Part shown: in pieces, positions 44,627 to 53,162 of the stretch
How the letters are laid out: the number at the start of each line of letters is the position of its first letter
Position numbering within the stretch: the stretch's first letter is position 1
Assembly (NCBI RefSeq): GCF_000717245.1
Contig: NZ_JNYQ01000001.1
Location: forward strand, 310,001-374,000
DNA: 64,000 nucleotides
Direction: 5' to 3'
From: Kitasatospora papulosa
GTDB lineage: Bacteria; Actinomycetota; Actinomycetes; Streptomycetales; Streptomycetaceae
Made by a program: the position numbers and the translations under genes
The notes under the pieces: model-generated
The model's input: only the letters and a program-made list of their open reading frames with translations
What the model was told of the DNA's origin: nothing
The model's database searches: none

Positions 44627-45392
44627 CAATGCTCCGTTCGGCCGTCCTGTCGGGTGTGTCGCACACCAGGGGTTCCAGGTAGCGGTACATCACGGTCTTC
44701 AACTCCGCCGAGTACGCCTCCCGTTCGGCACCCTCGTGCGCCATGATCAGGTCGAGTCCGGCCTTGAAGAGGACGAAGGACATCTCCGCGGTGCGGGCCA
44801 CCCGGTCCGCGGGGAGCTCCGGCAGGTAGGCGGCCAGGAGTGCTTCCGTCCGGGTGAGCATGGTGGCGTGGAGCGCGTCGTGCTCCTGGGTGATCACGCC
44901 CGGGATCTCGGAGCCGTGGGTGAGTACGGCGAAGGCCGGGTTCTCGCAGTTGAAGGCGATCAGGGGGTCGAGGACGGCGTCCAGCAGTCTGTCGAGCGGC
45001 AGTTCGATGCGGCTGATGACGAAGGCGGCGCCGTACGTCTCCCGCCAGCGCTGCATGAGCTGCTCGCCGAGCTCGATGGCGATGGCTTCCTTGTTGGGGA
45101 AGAACTGGTAGAGCGTGCCGGGCGAGACGCCCGCCTCGCGGGCGATGGCGTTGGTGCTGGCGCCGTTGTATCCGCTGGCGCAGAAGACGTCGGCGGCTGC
45201 TTTCAGCAGCTGGGCGATGCGGGCCTCGCCGCGCGCCTGACGGCGGCGCGGCCGGCCGGTCGTGGCGCCCTGTCCGGCTCCGGTGCCGACTCCTGTGCCG
45301 GTTCCGCCGCCGGTTGCATTGTCGGCTCCGGTCCTGGCCCTGCCGCTCGATTCGGGTGTTCCGGCGCTTTCTTCCGCTCTGGCCTCCGGCAC
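44616..45392 (-). CDS. TetR-family transcriptional repressor
   Basis: A 258-aa regulator. About 50 Gly/Thr/Ala-rich disordered residues precede the HTH (RIAQLLKAAADVFCASGYNGASTNAIAREAGVSPGTLYQFFPNKEA), followed by a helical ligand domain. GTG 45392 has GAGGA 7 nt upstream. It is divergent from an MMPL-type exporter, with two palindromes in the shared promoter, so it probably represses that exporter until an exported compound binds. Its 3' end contains the copZ operator. Confidence 0.92.
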   Translation of the reverse strand: MPEARAEESAGTPESSGRARTGADNATGGGTGTGVGTGAGQGATTGRPRRRQARGEARIAQLLKAAADVFCASGYNGASTNAIAREAGVSPGTLYQFFPNKEAIAIELGEQLMQRWRETYGAAFVISRIELPLDRLLDAVLDPLIAFNCENPAFAVLTHGSEIPGVITQEHDALHATMLTRTEALLAAYLPELPADRVARTAEMSFVLFKAGLDLIMAHEGAEREAYSAELKTVMYRYLEPLVCDTPDRTAERSIDTP

Positions 45393-45419
45393 GGTCGATC
45401 CTCAGCTCTCAAGACGCGG

Positions 45420-45449
45420 TTGACAAACACGAGTGGGCACTCGCATTCT
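45420..45449 (+). promoter_or_regulatory. Promoter of the MMPL exporter gene
   Basis: TTGACA (45420-45425) and CATTCT (45444-45449) are 18 nt apart. The spacer contains a TetR operator palindrome. Confidence 0.6.
45430..45443. promoter_or_regulatory. TetR-type operator 1
   Basis: CGAGTG and CACTCG form a perfect 6-2-6 palindrome in the promoter spacer; the left flank extends to AAACACGAG, shared with operator 2. Confidence 0.65.
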
Positions 45450-45453
45450 GATG

Positions 45454-45477
45454 AAACACGAGCGAGGACTCGTGTTT
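45454..45477. promoter_or_regulatory. TetR-type operator 2
   Basis: AAACACGAG and CTCGTGTTT form a perfect 9-6-9 palindrome just downstream of the MMPL -10 box. Confidence 0.7.
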
Positions 45478-45550
45478 GCCAGTGTACGGGGCAATGGCCG
45501 ACCCATGCTGCCCTGTGCGGCCCGGGTCCCGGTGAAGGGGACACCGCACC

Positions 45551-47812
45551 ATGTCGGAAGTCAACAGATCGGAGCGCGTCGGGGGGTGGACGCGCTTCGT
45601 CACCGCGCGGCCACGGCTCGCGCTGCTGGCCGCCCTCGTGATCACGGCGCTCGCCGTCTTCGCGGGCAGTGGGGTGGCCGACCGGATGGGCAGCGGCGGC
45701 TGGGAGGCGCCCGACGCCGAGTCGACCTGGACGACCCGGGTGCTGGAGCGGGAGTTCCCCGCGTCGCAGCCCAATCTGCTCCTGCTCGTCGACAGCGGCG
45801 ACGTCCCGGTCGACGACCCCGAGGTGGCAGCCGAGGCCGTCCGGCTCACCGAACGGCTGTCCGCCGAGCCGGGGATCACCGGCGTCGGTTCGTACTGGCA
45901 GACGAAGTCCCCCGCACTGCGCTCCTCGGACGGACGCGAAGCGATCGTCGCCGCCCGGATCACAGGGGACGAGAAGGGCGCCGGCGAGATCCTGGACCGC
46001 ATAGCCCCCGACTACCAGGGCGTGCACGGCCCGGTGGAGATCTCGGTCGGAGGGCCCGTCGCCGTCCGGCACGAGATGCAGAGCATCATCCAGGAGGACC
46101 TCCTGCGGGCCGAGCTCATCGCTCTTCCGGTCACGCTGGTGCTGCTGGTCATGGTCTTCGGCAGCGCGGTCGCCGCCCTGCTGCCGCTCGGTGTCGGGAT
46201 CGTCGCGATCCTCGGGACCAACGCGGTGCTGCGCGGCATCACCGAGTTCACCGATGTCTCCGTCTTCGCCCAGAACCTCACCACGGCCCTCGGGCTGGGG
46301 CTCGCCATCGACTACGCGCTGTTCATCGTCCGCCGGTTCCGCGAGGAGCTGTCCGCCGGGGCCTATCCCCGGACGGCGATCGGCACCACCTTGCGCACGG
46401 CGGGACGCACGGTGCTCTTCTCCGCGCTGACGGTGGCGGTGTCGCTGGCCGCGATGATGGTGTTCCCCCAGTACTTCCTGCGCTCCTTCGCCTACGCCGG
46501 TATCGCCGTGGTGCTGCTGGCGGCCGCCGCTGCCCTGATCCTGCTGCCGGCCGCCCTGATGCTGCTCGGCCCACGGGTCAACGCGCTCGACCTTCGCCGG
46601 TTGCTCCGCCGACGCCGGGCGACGCCGGCCGCCGGACCGGACGCTTCCCCGGACGCGCCCGAGGACTCGGGCAGGGGATGGGCCCGCCTCTCGGTGCTCG
46701 TGATGCGAAGGGCTCCGGTCTTCGCGGTCGTCACCACGGTCGGACTCGTGCTCCTGGGGCTCCCGTTCCTCGGGGTGAAGTTCGGCACGGCGGACGACCG
46801 CCAGCTGCCGGCCACGGCCGAGTCGCGCATCGTCCAGGAACACATACGGGAAGGCTTCCCCGGCAGCCCCGGCGGCGGACTCGAAGTCCTTGCGGAGGGC
46901 GCGGCAAGCCCCGGCCGGTATGCCGACTTCAAGGAGCGGATCGAGGCGCTCCCCGGGGTGCGGCAGGTGAACGGCCCCGTCACCGGGGACGGCTTCGCGT
47001 ACTACGACGTGCTGCCCGAGGGAGAGCCGGTCGGAGAGCAGGCCCAGGATCTGGTGCGGGAGCTGCGAGCCGAGCCGGCGCCGTTCGACACCTCGGTGAC
47101 CGGCACGGCGGCCGTCCTGGTCGACTCCAAGGACGCCATCGCGGACCGGTTGCCCTGGGCGGTGGGAATCATCGTCGTGGTGACACTGCTGCTGGTCTTC
47201 CTGCTGACCGGGAGTGTCCTGATCCCCCTCCAGGCGGTCGTCCTCAACGCACTCAGCCTGACCGCGATGTTCGGAGCGGTGGTCTGGGTCTTCCAGGACG
47301 GAAACCTCTCCGGGATCCTCTCCTTCACCAGCACAGGTGACATAGAGACGACACTGCCCGTGCTGATGTTCTGTGTGGCCTTCGGTCTCTCCATGGACTA
47401 CGGCGTGTTCCTGCTCTCCCGGATCAAGGAGGAGTACGACCGCACCGGTGACCACGAGCACGCGGTGACGTTCGGACTCCGCCGCACCGGCGGACTGATA
47501 ACCGCGGCCGCCGTGATCCTGGCCGTGGTGATGGTTGCCATCGGCACCTCGCGGGTGACCAACACCAAGATGCTCGGGCTCGGGATCGCGCTGGCCGTGC
47601 TGATGGACGCCATGGTGGTGCGCAGTCTGCTGGTGCCGGCCGTGATGAAGCTGATGGGCAGGGTCACCTGGTGGGCCCCCGCGCCGCTGCGCGCCTTCCA
47701 CCGTCGGTTCGGGCTGAGCGAGGGGGAGTCGGCCCCCACCGCCGGTCAGGACGCCGAGGAGCGGCCCGGGGTGACCGGGCGGGAGCGGGACAAGATCACC
47801 GCCGGAGCGTAG
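45551..47812 (+). CDS. MMPL/RND-family transporter
   Basis: A 753-aa inner-membrane exporter with two halves, each with one segment, a large extracytoplasmic loop and five more segments. ALGLGLAIDYALFIVRRFREE (about 255-275) and FCVAFGLSMDYGVFLLSRIKEEY (about 600-622) are the paired Asp-Tyr motifs of the proton relay in MMPL proteins. Substrates are typically lipids or hydrophobic drugs. AAGGGGAC precedes ATG 45551. Control by the divergent TetR-family repressor is likely. Confidence 0.92.
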   Translation: MSEVNRSERVGGWTRFVTARPRLALLAALVITALAVFAGSGVADRMGSGGWEAPDAESTWTTRVLEREFPASQPNLLLLVDSGDVPVDDPEVAAEAVRLTERLSAEPGITGVGSYWQTKSPALRSSDGREAIVAARITGDEKGAGEILDRIAPDYQGVHGPVEISVGGPVAVRHEMQSIIQEDLLRAELIALPVTLVLLVMVFGSAVAALLPLGVGIVAILGTNAVLRGITEFTDVSVFAQNLTTALGLGLAIDYALFIVRRFREELSAGAYPRTAIGTTLRTAGRTVLFSALTVAVSLAAMMVFPQYFLRSFAYAGIAVVLLAAAAALILLPAALMLLGPRVNALDLRRLLRRRRATPAAGPDASPDAPEDSGRGWARLSVLVMRRAPVFAVVTTVGLVLLGLPFLGVKFGTADDRQLPATAESRIVQEHIREGFPGSPGGGLEVLAEGAASPGRYADFKERIEALPGVRQVNGPVTGDGFAYYDVLPEGEPVGEQAQDLVRELRAEPAPFDTSVTGTAAVLVDSKDAIADRLPWAVGIIVVVTLLLVFLLTGSVLIPLQAVVLNALSLTAMFGAVVWVFQDGNLSGILSFTSTGDIETTLPVLMFCVAFGLSMDYGVFLLSRIKEEYDRTGDHEHAVTFGLRRTGGLITAAAVILAVVMVAIGTSRVTNTKMLGLGIALAVLMDAMVVRSLLVPAVMKLMGRVTWWAPAPLRAFHRRFGLSEGESAPTAGQDAEERPGVTGRERDKITAGA

Positions 47813-47817
47813 ATTCG

Positions 47818-47876
47818 CCGGATCACGAGCGGGATCACGGGATCGCGGGATCACGAGCCGGATCGCGAGCGGGATG
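47818..47876. repeat. Short degenerate tandem repeat
   Basis: Units of the type GGATCACGAGCG/GGATCGCGAGCG repeat about four to five times directly after the MMPL stop codon, suggesting replication slippage. Confidence 0.6.
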
Positions 47877-47953
47877 GTGACGGCCGGCGGCCGGTCCACG
47901 GCAGTGGATGACAGCGGCCGGCCGAGACGGCCGGATCATGGGAGGCGGAAGCG

Positions 47954-49006
47954 ATGCGGGCAGTGGTCTTCGAGGAGTTCGGTCAGGCGGCCCGGGTCCG
48001 GGACCTTCCGGACCCCGCGCCCTCCGGTGCGGGGGTGGTGGTCAGGGTGGAGGCCACGGGGCTCTGCCGGAGCGACTGGCACGGCTGGATGGGCCACGAC
48101 CCGGACATCGTTCTCCCGCACGTACCCGGGCACGAACTGGCCGGGGTCATCGAGGAGACGGGCCCCGGCGTGCGGAACTGGCGCGTCGGCGACCGGGTCA
48201 CCGTGCCCTTCGTCTGCGCCTGCGGCCGGTGTCCCGCCTGCGCGTCCGGCGCCCAGCAGGTGTGTGAACACCAGACCCAACCTGGCTTCACCCACTGGGG
48301 ATCCTTCGCCGAGTACGTGGCGCTGGAGCAGGCCGACGTCAACCTGGTCGCGGTGCCCGACGGGCTGTCGTCCGCCACGGCGGCAGGGCTCGGATGCCGC
48401 TTCGCCACGGCGTTCCGGGCCGTCGTGGGGCAGGGGCGGGTGGCGCCGGGGGAGTGGGTGGCCGTACACGGCTGCGGCGGGGTCGGGCTGTCGGCCGTGA
48501 TGATCGCGGTGGCATGCGGAGCCCGGGTCGTCGCGGTCGACGTCTCGCAGCGGGCCCTGGAGCTGGCGCGGGCGTTCGGCGCCGCGGAGTGCGTGGACGC
48601 CTCCGCGCACCCCGCCGGTGCGGACGAGGCGGTCCGCGAACTGACCGGCGGCGGTGTCCATCTGTCGCTGGACGCCCTGGGCTCCCCGGTCACCTGCTCC
48701 GCTTCCGTGCGGAGCCTGCGCAGGCAGGGCCGTCATGTCCAGGTCGGGCTGCTGCCTTCGGCCACCGGCGACCCGGTGGTTCCCATGGCACGGGTGATCG
48801 GCCTGGAGCTGGAGATCCTCGGCAGCCACGGCATGGCCGCCCACGACTACCCGCCGATGATGGACATGGTCCGGGCCGAGACCCTGCGACCGGACCTCCT
48901 GGTGACCTCCACCATCACCCTGGACGCCGCCCCGGCGGCCCTCGCCGCGATGGGCACCGCGCCCGGAGCGGGCGTCACGATCATCGAACCGGCGAGGGAG
49001 GCCTGA
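47954..49006 (+). CDS. Zinc-dependent alcohol dehydrogenase family protein
   Basis: A 350-aa medium-chain dehydrogenase. Catalytic zinc ligands are in CRSDWHGWMGHD and the downstream GHE block (VPGHELAG), the structural zinc cysteines in VCACGRCPACASGAQQVC, and the NAD(P) fold in VHGCGGVGLSAVMIA. GGAGG precedes ATG 47954. The substrate is unknown. It ends 70 bp from the convergent inositol-locus isomerase; a weak 6-3-6 hairpin lies at 49002-49016. Confidence 0.9.
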   Translation: MRAVVFEEFGQAARVRDLPDPAPSGAGVVVRVEATGLCRSDWHGWMGHDPDIVLPHVPGHELAGVIEETGPGVRNWRVGDRVTVPFVCACGRCPACASGAQQVCEHQTQPGFTHWGSFAEYVALEQADVNLVAVPDGLSSATAAGLGCRFATAFRAVVGQGRVAPGEWVAVHGCGGVGLSAVMIAVACGARVVAVDVSQRALELARAFGAAECVDASAHPAGADEAVRELTGGGVHLSLDALGSPVTCSASVRSLRRQGRHVQVGLLPSATGDPVVPMARVIGLELEILGSHGMAAHDYPPMMDMVRAETLRPDLLVTSTITLDAAPAALAAMGTAPGAGVTIIEPAREA

Positions 49007-49076
49007 CCACCGGTCAGTGGCTGCGGTAGCTGCAGTGGCTGTAGCGACTGCTGCGACGGGAGAGGTTCCAGGCGGC

Positions 49077-50003
49077 TCAGGAGGACGGACGCGCGGGCCC
49101 GCAGATGCGGAGGAACTCGCGGGTACGGCGCGCGATGGGCAGGGGCTTGTCGGGCGGACAGGGGTACATGTCCTGCTCGACGATCGCGAACAGGTCGGTG
49201 CCCAGAGCGCGCGCGGCATCCAGCACCGGCTCCAGCGCGGGCACCCCGCCCGGCGGCTCGCACATCACACCGCGCGCCACGGCCGGTCCGAACGGCACCT
49301 CGTTCGCGACGACATCGGCGAGCACCGCCGGGTCGACCTGCTTGAGGTGCAGATAGCCGATCCGCTCGCCGTAGGTCCGGATGAGTTCGACGCTGTCGCC
49401 GCCGCAGTACGCGTAATGGCCCGTGTCGAGGCAGAGGGAGACCAGTTCGGGATCCGTGGCGTCGAGGAAGCGGTTGACGTTCTCCTCGCTGTCGATGTGC
49501 GTATCGGCATGCGGGTGCACCACGATCCGCAGCCCGTAGCGGTCCCGCACCTCGCGCGCCAGACGTTCGGTCTGGGTGGTGAGGTCGCGCCACTGCGCGG
49601 GAGTGAGTGTCCGGTCCTCCAGCACCTCACCCGTCTTGTCGTCCCGCCAGAACGACGGGATGGCCACGAGATGCCCGGCGCCCATCGCCCGGGTGAGTGC
49701 CGCGATACCGGCGACATGCTCCCAGGTCCGGTCCCAGACCGCCGGACCGTGGTGCAATCCGGTGAAGACGGTGCCCGCGGAGACGGCGAGATTCCGGCGG
49801 GCGGTCTCGTCCGCGAGGCGGGCGGGGTCGGTCGGCAGGTAGCCGTAGGGGCCGAGTTCGATCCACTCGTAGCCCGCCTCGGAGACCTCGTCGAGGAATC
49901 GCTCCCAGGGCACCTGCTGTGGATTGTCGGGGAACCACACCCCCCATGAATCGGGTGCCGAGCCGATGCGGATGCGGGCCGAAGAGGGTACGGAGGAGGT
50001 CAT
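49077..50003 (-). CDS. Sugar phosphate isomerase/epimerase, inositol locus (IolE/IolI/IolH-like)
   Basis: A 308-aa xylose-isomerase-like barrel. RIGSAPDSWGVWF, GYEWIELGPYGYLP, VVHPHADTHIDSEE, LCLDTGHYAYCGGD and HLKQVD carry the usual metal ligands (Glu, Asp, His). GGAGGGTGGG precedes ATG 50003. It is divergent from iolC and probably co-regulated. In inositol catabolism such proteins act as 2-keto-inositol dehydratase or isomerase; which step it performs cannot be read from the sequence. Confidence 0.85.
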   Translation of the reverse strand: MTSSVPSSARIRIGSAPDSWGVWFPDNPQQVPWERFLDEVSEAGYEWIELGPYGYLPTDPARLADETARRNLAVSAGTVFTGLHHGPAVWDRTWEHVAGIAALTRAMGAGHLVAIPSFWRDDKTGEVLEDRTLTPAQWRDLTTQTERLAREVRDRYGLRIVVHPHADTHIDSEENVNRFLDATDPELVSLCLDTGHYAYCGGDSVELIRTYGERIGYLHLKQVDPAVLADVVANEVPFGPAVARGVMCEPPGGVPALEPVLDAARALGTDLFAIVEQDMYPCPPDKPLPIARRTREFLRICGPARPSS

Positions 50004-50052
50004 ATCGCCCACCCTCCAGTCCTCGGGAAACAGTGTCAAGAGTTCGTCCGAA

Positions 50053-50062
50053 TGTCCGGACA
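50053..50062. promoter_or_regulatory. Palindromic operator candidate of the inositol locus
   Basis: TGTCCGGACA is a perfect 10-bp palindrome in the divergent promoter region, 5 bp upstream of the iolC -35 box. A GTCCG half-site lies immediately to its left. The TGT...ACA form suits a GntR-type regulator. Confidence 0.5.
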
Positions 50063-50067
50063 AAGTG

Positions 50068-50096
50068 TTGACAGGGTCCAGGGCGAGGGCTAGACC
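50068..50096 (+). promoter_or_regulatory. Promoter of the iolC operon
   Basis: TTGACA (50068-50073) and TAGACC (50091-50096) are 17 nt apart, about 70 nt before the iolC start. Confidence 0.7.
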
Positions 50097-50171
50097 TGGG
50101 AGCGGCCGTCCGGCCGTGGCCGACTCCGGGGACGGTGCGCCGGGCCGGAGCACCGGGTCGAAGGGATGCGT

Positions 50172-51356
50172 ATGCCTGAGCCGTACGACGTGATCACCAT
50201 GGGGCGGATCGGGGTGGACATCTACCCGCTGCAGACCGGTGTACCACTGGCCCGGGTCGAGACCTTCGGGAAGTTCCTCGGCGGCTCACCGTCCAACGTC
50301 GCCGTGGCCGCCGCCCGGCTGGGACGGCGTACGGCTGTGATCACACGGACCGGGCAGGACGCCTTCGGTGACTACCTCCACCAGGCGCTGGGGGAGTTCG
50401 GCGTGGACGACCGGTGGGTGAGTGCCGTGCCGGAGTACCCGACCCCGGTCACCTTCTGCGAGATCTTCCCGCCGGACCACTTCCCCCTCTACTTCTACCG
50501 GCAGCCCAAGGCCCCCGACCTGGAGATCCGGGGCGAGGAGCTGGACCTGGACGCGGTACGCGCCGCCCGGGTCTTCTGGATGACCGGGACCGGCCTCTGC
50601 GCCGAACCCAGCCGCACCGCCACCCTCACCGCACTCCGGGCCCGCGCCGAGCGCCCGTACCGCCGGGCCCGCGCGGAGACCGAGGACAGCAGGGCCCGTC
50701 GCGCGGAAACCGAGGGCAGCAGGGCCCGGACCGGGACCGGGGGCACCTTTGCTCACGACGGAACCCCGGGCGGTCGCGCCGACGGCGGGGCTCCGGCCGC
50801 CGGGCCGGCCGGGAGCCGGCCACCGGAGTCGCCCGGCCCTCCTCCTCGCATCACCGTCTTCGACCTCGACTGGCGCCCCATGTTCTGGGGCGAGCAGAAG
50901 GACGGCGACGGCGAAGCCGCACGCGCCCACTACCGCGAGGCGCTCGCCCACGCCACGGTCGCCGTCGGCAACCTCGACGAGTGCGAGATCGCCACCGGGG
51001 AGCGCGACCCCCGTGCCGCGGCCGCCGCCCTCCTCGCCGCCGGACCCGAACTCGCCGTCGTCAAACAGGGGCCGGGAGGCGTCCTCGCCGTCCACCGCGA
51101 CGGCACCACCGCCGAGATCCCGCCCCTCCCCGTCGACGTCGTCAACGGCCTGGGCGCCGGGGACGCCTTCGGCGGCGCCCTCTGCCACGGTCTGCTCGCC
51201 GGCTGGGACACCGGGCACGTGATGCGCTACGCCAACGCGGCCGGGGCCATCGTCGCCTCCCGGCTCGCCTGCTCCTCCGCGATGCCCTTTCCGCACGAGG
51301 TCGAACAGGCCCTCGCCGAAGGCCTGGTGGCCCCGGCCACGGGGGACGCCCCGTGA
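50172..51356 (+). CDS. iolC: 5-dehydro-2-deoxygluconokinase with a low-complexity insertion
   Basis: A 394-aa PfkB-family kinase that phosphorylates 5-dehydro-2-deoxygluconate. N-terminal VITMGRIGVDIYPLQTGVPL and GGSPSNVAVAAARLG bind sugar; catalytic Asp331 is in VNGLGAGDAFGGAL. IolC proteins usually have about 320-340 residues; the excess is an Arg/Glu/Gly/Pro-rich insertion at about residues 160-226 containing a duplicated 10-residue unit. ATG 50172 is chosen because GAAGGG is 6 nt upstream; ATG 50166 directly abuts it. The stop overlaps the next gene (GTGA). Confidence 0.92.
   Translation: MPEPYDVITMGRIGVDIYPLQTGVPLARVETFGKFLGGSPSNVAVAAARLGRRTAVITRTGQDAFGDYLHQALGEFGVDDRWVSAVPEYPTPVTFCEIFPPDHFPLYFYRQPKAPDLEIRGEELDLDAVRAARVFWMTGTGLCAEPSRTATLTALRARAERPYRRARAETEDSRARRAETEGSRARTGTGGTFAHDGTPGGRADGGAPAAGPAGSRPPESPGPPPRITVFDLDWRPMFWGEQKDGDGEAARAHYREALAHATVAVGNLDECEIATGERDPRAAAAALLAAGPELAVVKQGPGGVLAVHRDGTTAEIPPLPVDVVNGLGAGDAFGGALCHGLLAGWDTGHVMRYANAAGAIVASRLACSSAMPFPHEVEQALAEGLVAPATGDAP
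50671..50730 (+). repeat. 30-bp tandem duplication inside iolC
   Basis: Two adjacent 30-bp units (50671-50700, 50701-50730) differ at a few positions and encode R-A-E-T-E-D/G-S-R-A-R. They sit in the low-complexity insertion of the kinase and keep the frame. Confidence 0.8.
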
Positions 51357-52243
51357 CCCCGCCCGCCGCGGGCGGCGTCGCCGATCTCGTCAGGCTCCGT
51401 GCCCACCACCCCGAGGCCGTCGCCGAGGCCGCAGGGGCCCGCCGCAGACGCCCGCTCCTCGGCCCCACCGGACGGCTGATGATCATCGCCGCCGACCATC
51501 CGGCCCGCGGCGCCCTCGCCGTCGGCGACGACGGCCTGGCCATGGCCGACCGCTTCGACCTGCTCGAACGCCTCTGCCTCGCCCTGGCCCGCCCCGGCGT
51601 CGACGGGGTGCTCGCGGGTGCCGACGTCCTGGAGGACCTGTTGCTCCTCGGTGCGCTGGAGGACAGGATCGTCATCGGCTCCATGAACCGGGGCGGACTC
51701 GCGGGGGCCTCCTTCGAACTGGACGACCGCTTCACCGGCCACCGCCCCGTCGATCTCTCCCAGCAGGGCTTCGACGCCGGCAAGTTGCTCCTGCGGATCG
51801 ACCACGACGACCCCGGCTCCCTGGACACCCTGCACACAGCCGCCCGCACCGTGAACGCCATGGCCGCCCACCGGCTGCCCGTGTTCGTCGAGCCCTTCCT
51901 CTGCCGCCGCACCCCCGCGGGAATCCGCACCGACCTCGGGGCCGCCGCCGTCACCACGTCCATCGCCATCGCCTCGGGGCTCGGCGGCACCTCCGCGTAC
52001 ACCTGGCTCAAGGTCCCCGTCACCGAGGACCCCGAGGACATGGAACGGGTGATGCGGACCTCGACCCTCCCCGCGGTCCTGCTCGGCGGAGACCTCGCGG
52101 AGGACCCGGACACGGCCTACGAGCGGTGGCGCGGCGCGCTGCGGCTGCCGACCGTCCAGGGGCTGGTCGTCGGACGCTCGTTGCTCTACCCCGCCGACGG
52201 TGACGTCGCGGGAGCGGTCGACACGGCCGTAGGACTTCTGTGA
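51353..52243 (+). CDS. Cgl0158-type (beta/alpha)8-barrel aldolase-like protein
   Basis: A 296-aa barrel. LMIIAADHPARG, VDGVLAGADVLEDLLLLGAL, SMNRGGLAG, FVEPFLCR and TSAYTWLKVPV match the DeoC/LacD-like family found in actinobacterial inositol loci, and the Lys in TWLKVP is a candidate Schiff-base residue. By position it is the aldolase cleaving 2-deoxy-5-keto-gluconate-6-phosphate (IolJ's step), since no canonical iolJ is present. GTG 51353 overlaps the iolC stop. Confidence 0.82.
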   Translation: MTPPAAGGVADLVRLRAHHPEAVAEAAGARRRRPLLGPTGRLMIIAADHPARGALAVGDDGLAMADRFDLLERLCLALARPGVDGVLAGADVLEDLLLLGALEDRIVIGSMNRGGLAGASFELDDRFTGHRPVDLSQQGFDAGKLLLRIDHDDPGSLDTLHTAARTVNAMAAHRLPVFVEPFLCRRTPAGIRTDLGAAAVTTSIAIASGLGGTSAYTWLKVPVTEDPEDMERVMRTSTLPAVLLGGDLAEDPDTAYERWRGALRLPTVQGLVVGRSLLYPADGDVAGAVDTAVGLL

Positions 52244-52274
52244 ACGAGGCCTGACGACGGGTAGGGATGGTGTC

Positions 52275-53162
52275 ATGACGACGACGTCCGACGAGCAGCA
52301 GAGGTACCACCTCAGGGCCGGGCACGCGGCGAGCGGCCCCTACGCCCTGGACATCGGTCCCGAGCGGGCCGGGTGGGAGCGGTCGAGTCTGCGCGTCCTG
52401 GAACTCGAACCGGGTGGCGTTCACACGCTGGAAACCGGGGAGAGCGAATGGATCATCCTGCCGTTGTCCGGTGGCTGTACGGTGCGCACAGCAGGTGAGA
52501 TCTTTGAACTGCTGGGCAGGAAAGACGTGTTCGGCGCCGTGACCGACTTCGCCTACGTCCCACGCGACGCCGGCGCCCAGATCGCCTCCGGCGCAGGAGG
52601 CCGCTTCGCCCTGGCAGGAGCGAAGTGCGAGCGACGACTCCCCGCTCGCTACGGTCCCGCGCCGGAGGTACCGGTCGAACTCCGCGGCGCCGGAACCTGC
52701 TCGCGCCAGGTGAACAACTTCGCCGCCGCCGACACCTTCGACTGCGACCGGCTCATCGCCGTGGAGGTCCTCACCCCCGGCGGCAACTGGTCCTCGTACC
52801 CGCCGCACAAGCACGACGAGTACCACCCCGGCGCCGAATCCGTGCTGGAGGAGATCTACTACTTCGAGGTCGAGGACGACGGCCTCGGCTACCACCGGGT
52901 GTCCCCGTCCCGCGAAGGCGGCACGGACGTCCTCGCCGAAGTCGCCACCGGGGACGCCGTCCTCATCCCCGACGGCTGGCACGGCCCGTCCATCGCCCCG
53001 CCCGGCCGCACCCTGTACTACCTGAACGTCATGGCGGGCCCGGGCGAGCAGAGGGAGTGGCTCATCCGCGACCACCCGGACCACCGCTGGATCCGGGACA
53101 CCTGGCCCGGCCGGCCCGTCGACCCACGACTGCCGCTGCACGGTCCGGAGGCCGCCCGGTGA
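52275..53162 (+). CDS. iolB: 5-deoxy-glucuronate isomerase
   Basis: A 295-aa bicupin enzyme that isomerises 5-deoxy-glucuronate to 5-dehydro-2-deoxygluconate. The family block SSYPPHKHDEYHPGAESVLEEIYYFEV supplies the His/Glu metal site, and the DGWHGPSIAPPGRTLYYLNVMAG block follows. It starts 31 bp after the aldolase-like gene; its stop overlaps iolD (GTGA). Confidence 0.94.
   Translation: MTTTSDEQQRYHLRAGHAASGPYALDIGPERAGWERSSLRVLELEPGGVHTLETGESEWIILPLSGGCTVRTAGEIFELLGRKDVFGAVTDFAYVPRDAGAQIASGAGGRFALAGAKCERRLPARYGPAPEVPVELRGAGTCSRQVNNFAAADTFDCDRLIAVEVLTPGGNWSSYPPHKHDEYHPGAESVLEEIYYFEVEDDGLGYHRVSPSREGGTDVLAEVATGDAVLIPDGWHGPSIAPPGRTLYYLNVMAGPGEQREWLIRDHPDHRWIRDTWPGRPVDPRLPLHGPEAAR

Noticed and set aside
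45203..47899. Minus-strand frame of about 900 codons opposite the MMPL gene
   Set aside because: Shadow of a transporter with clear membrane segments and Asp-Tyr motifs.
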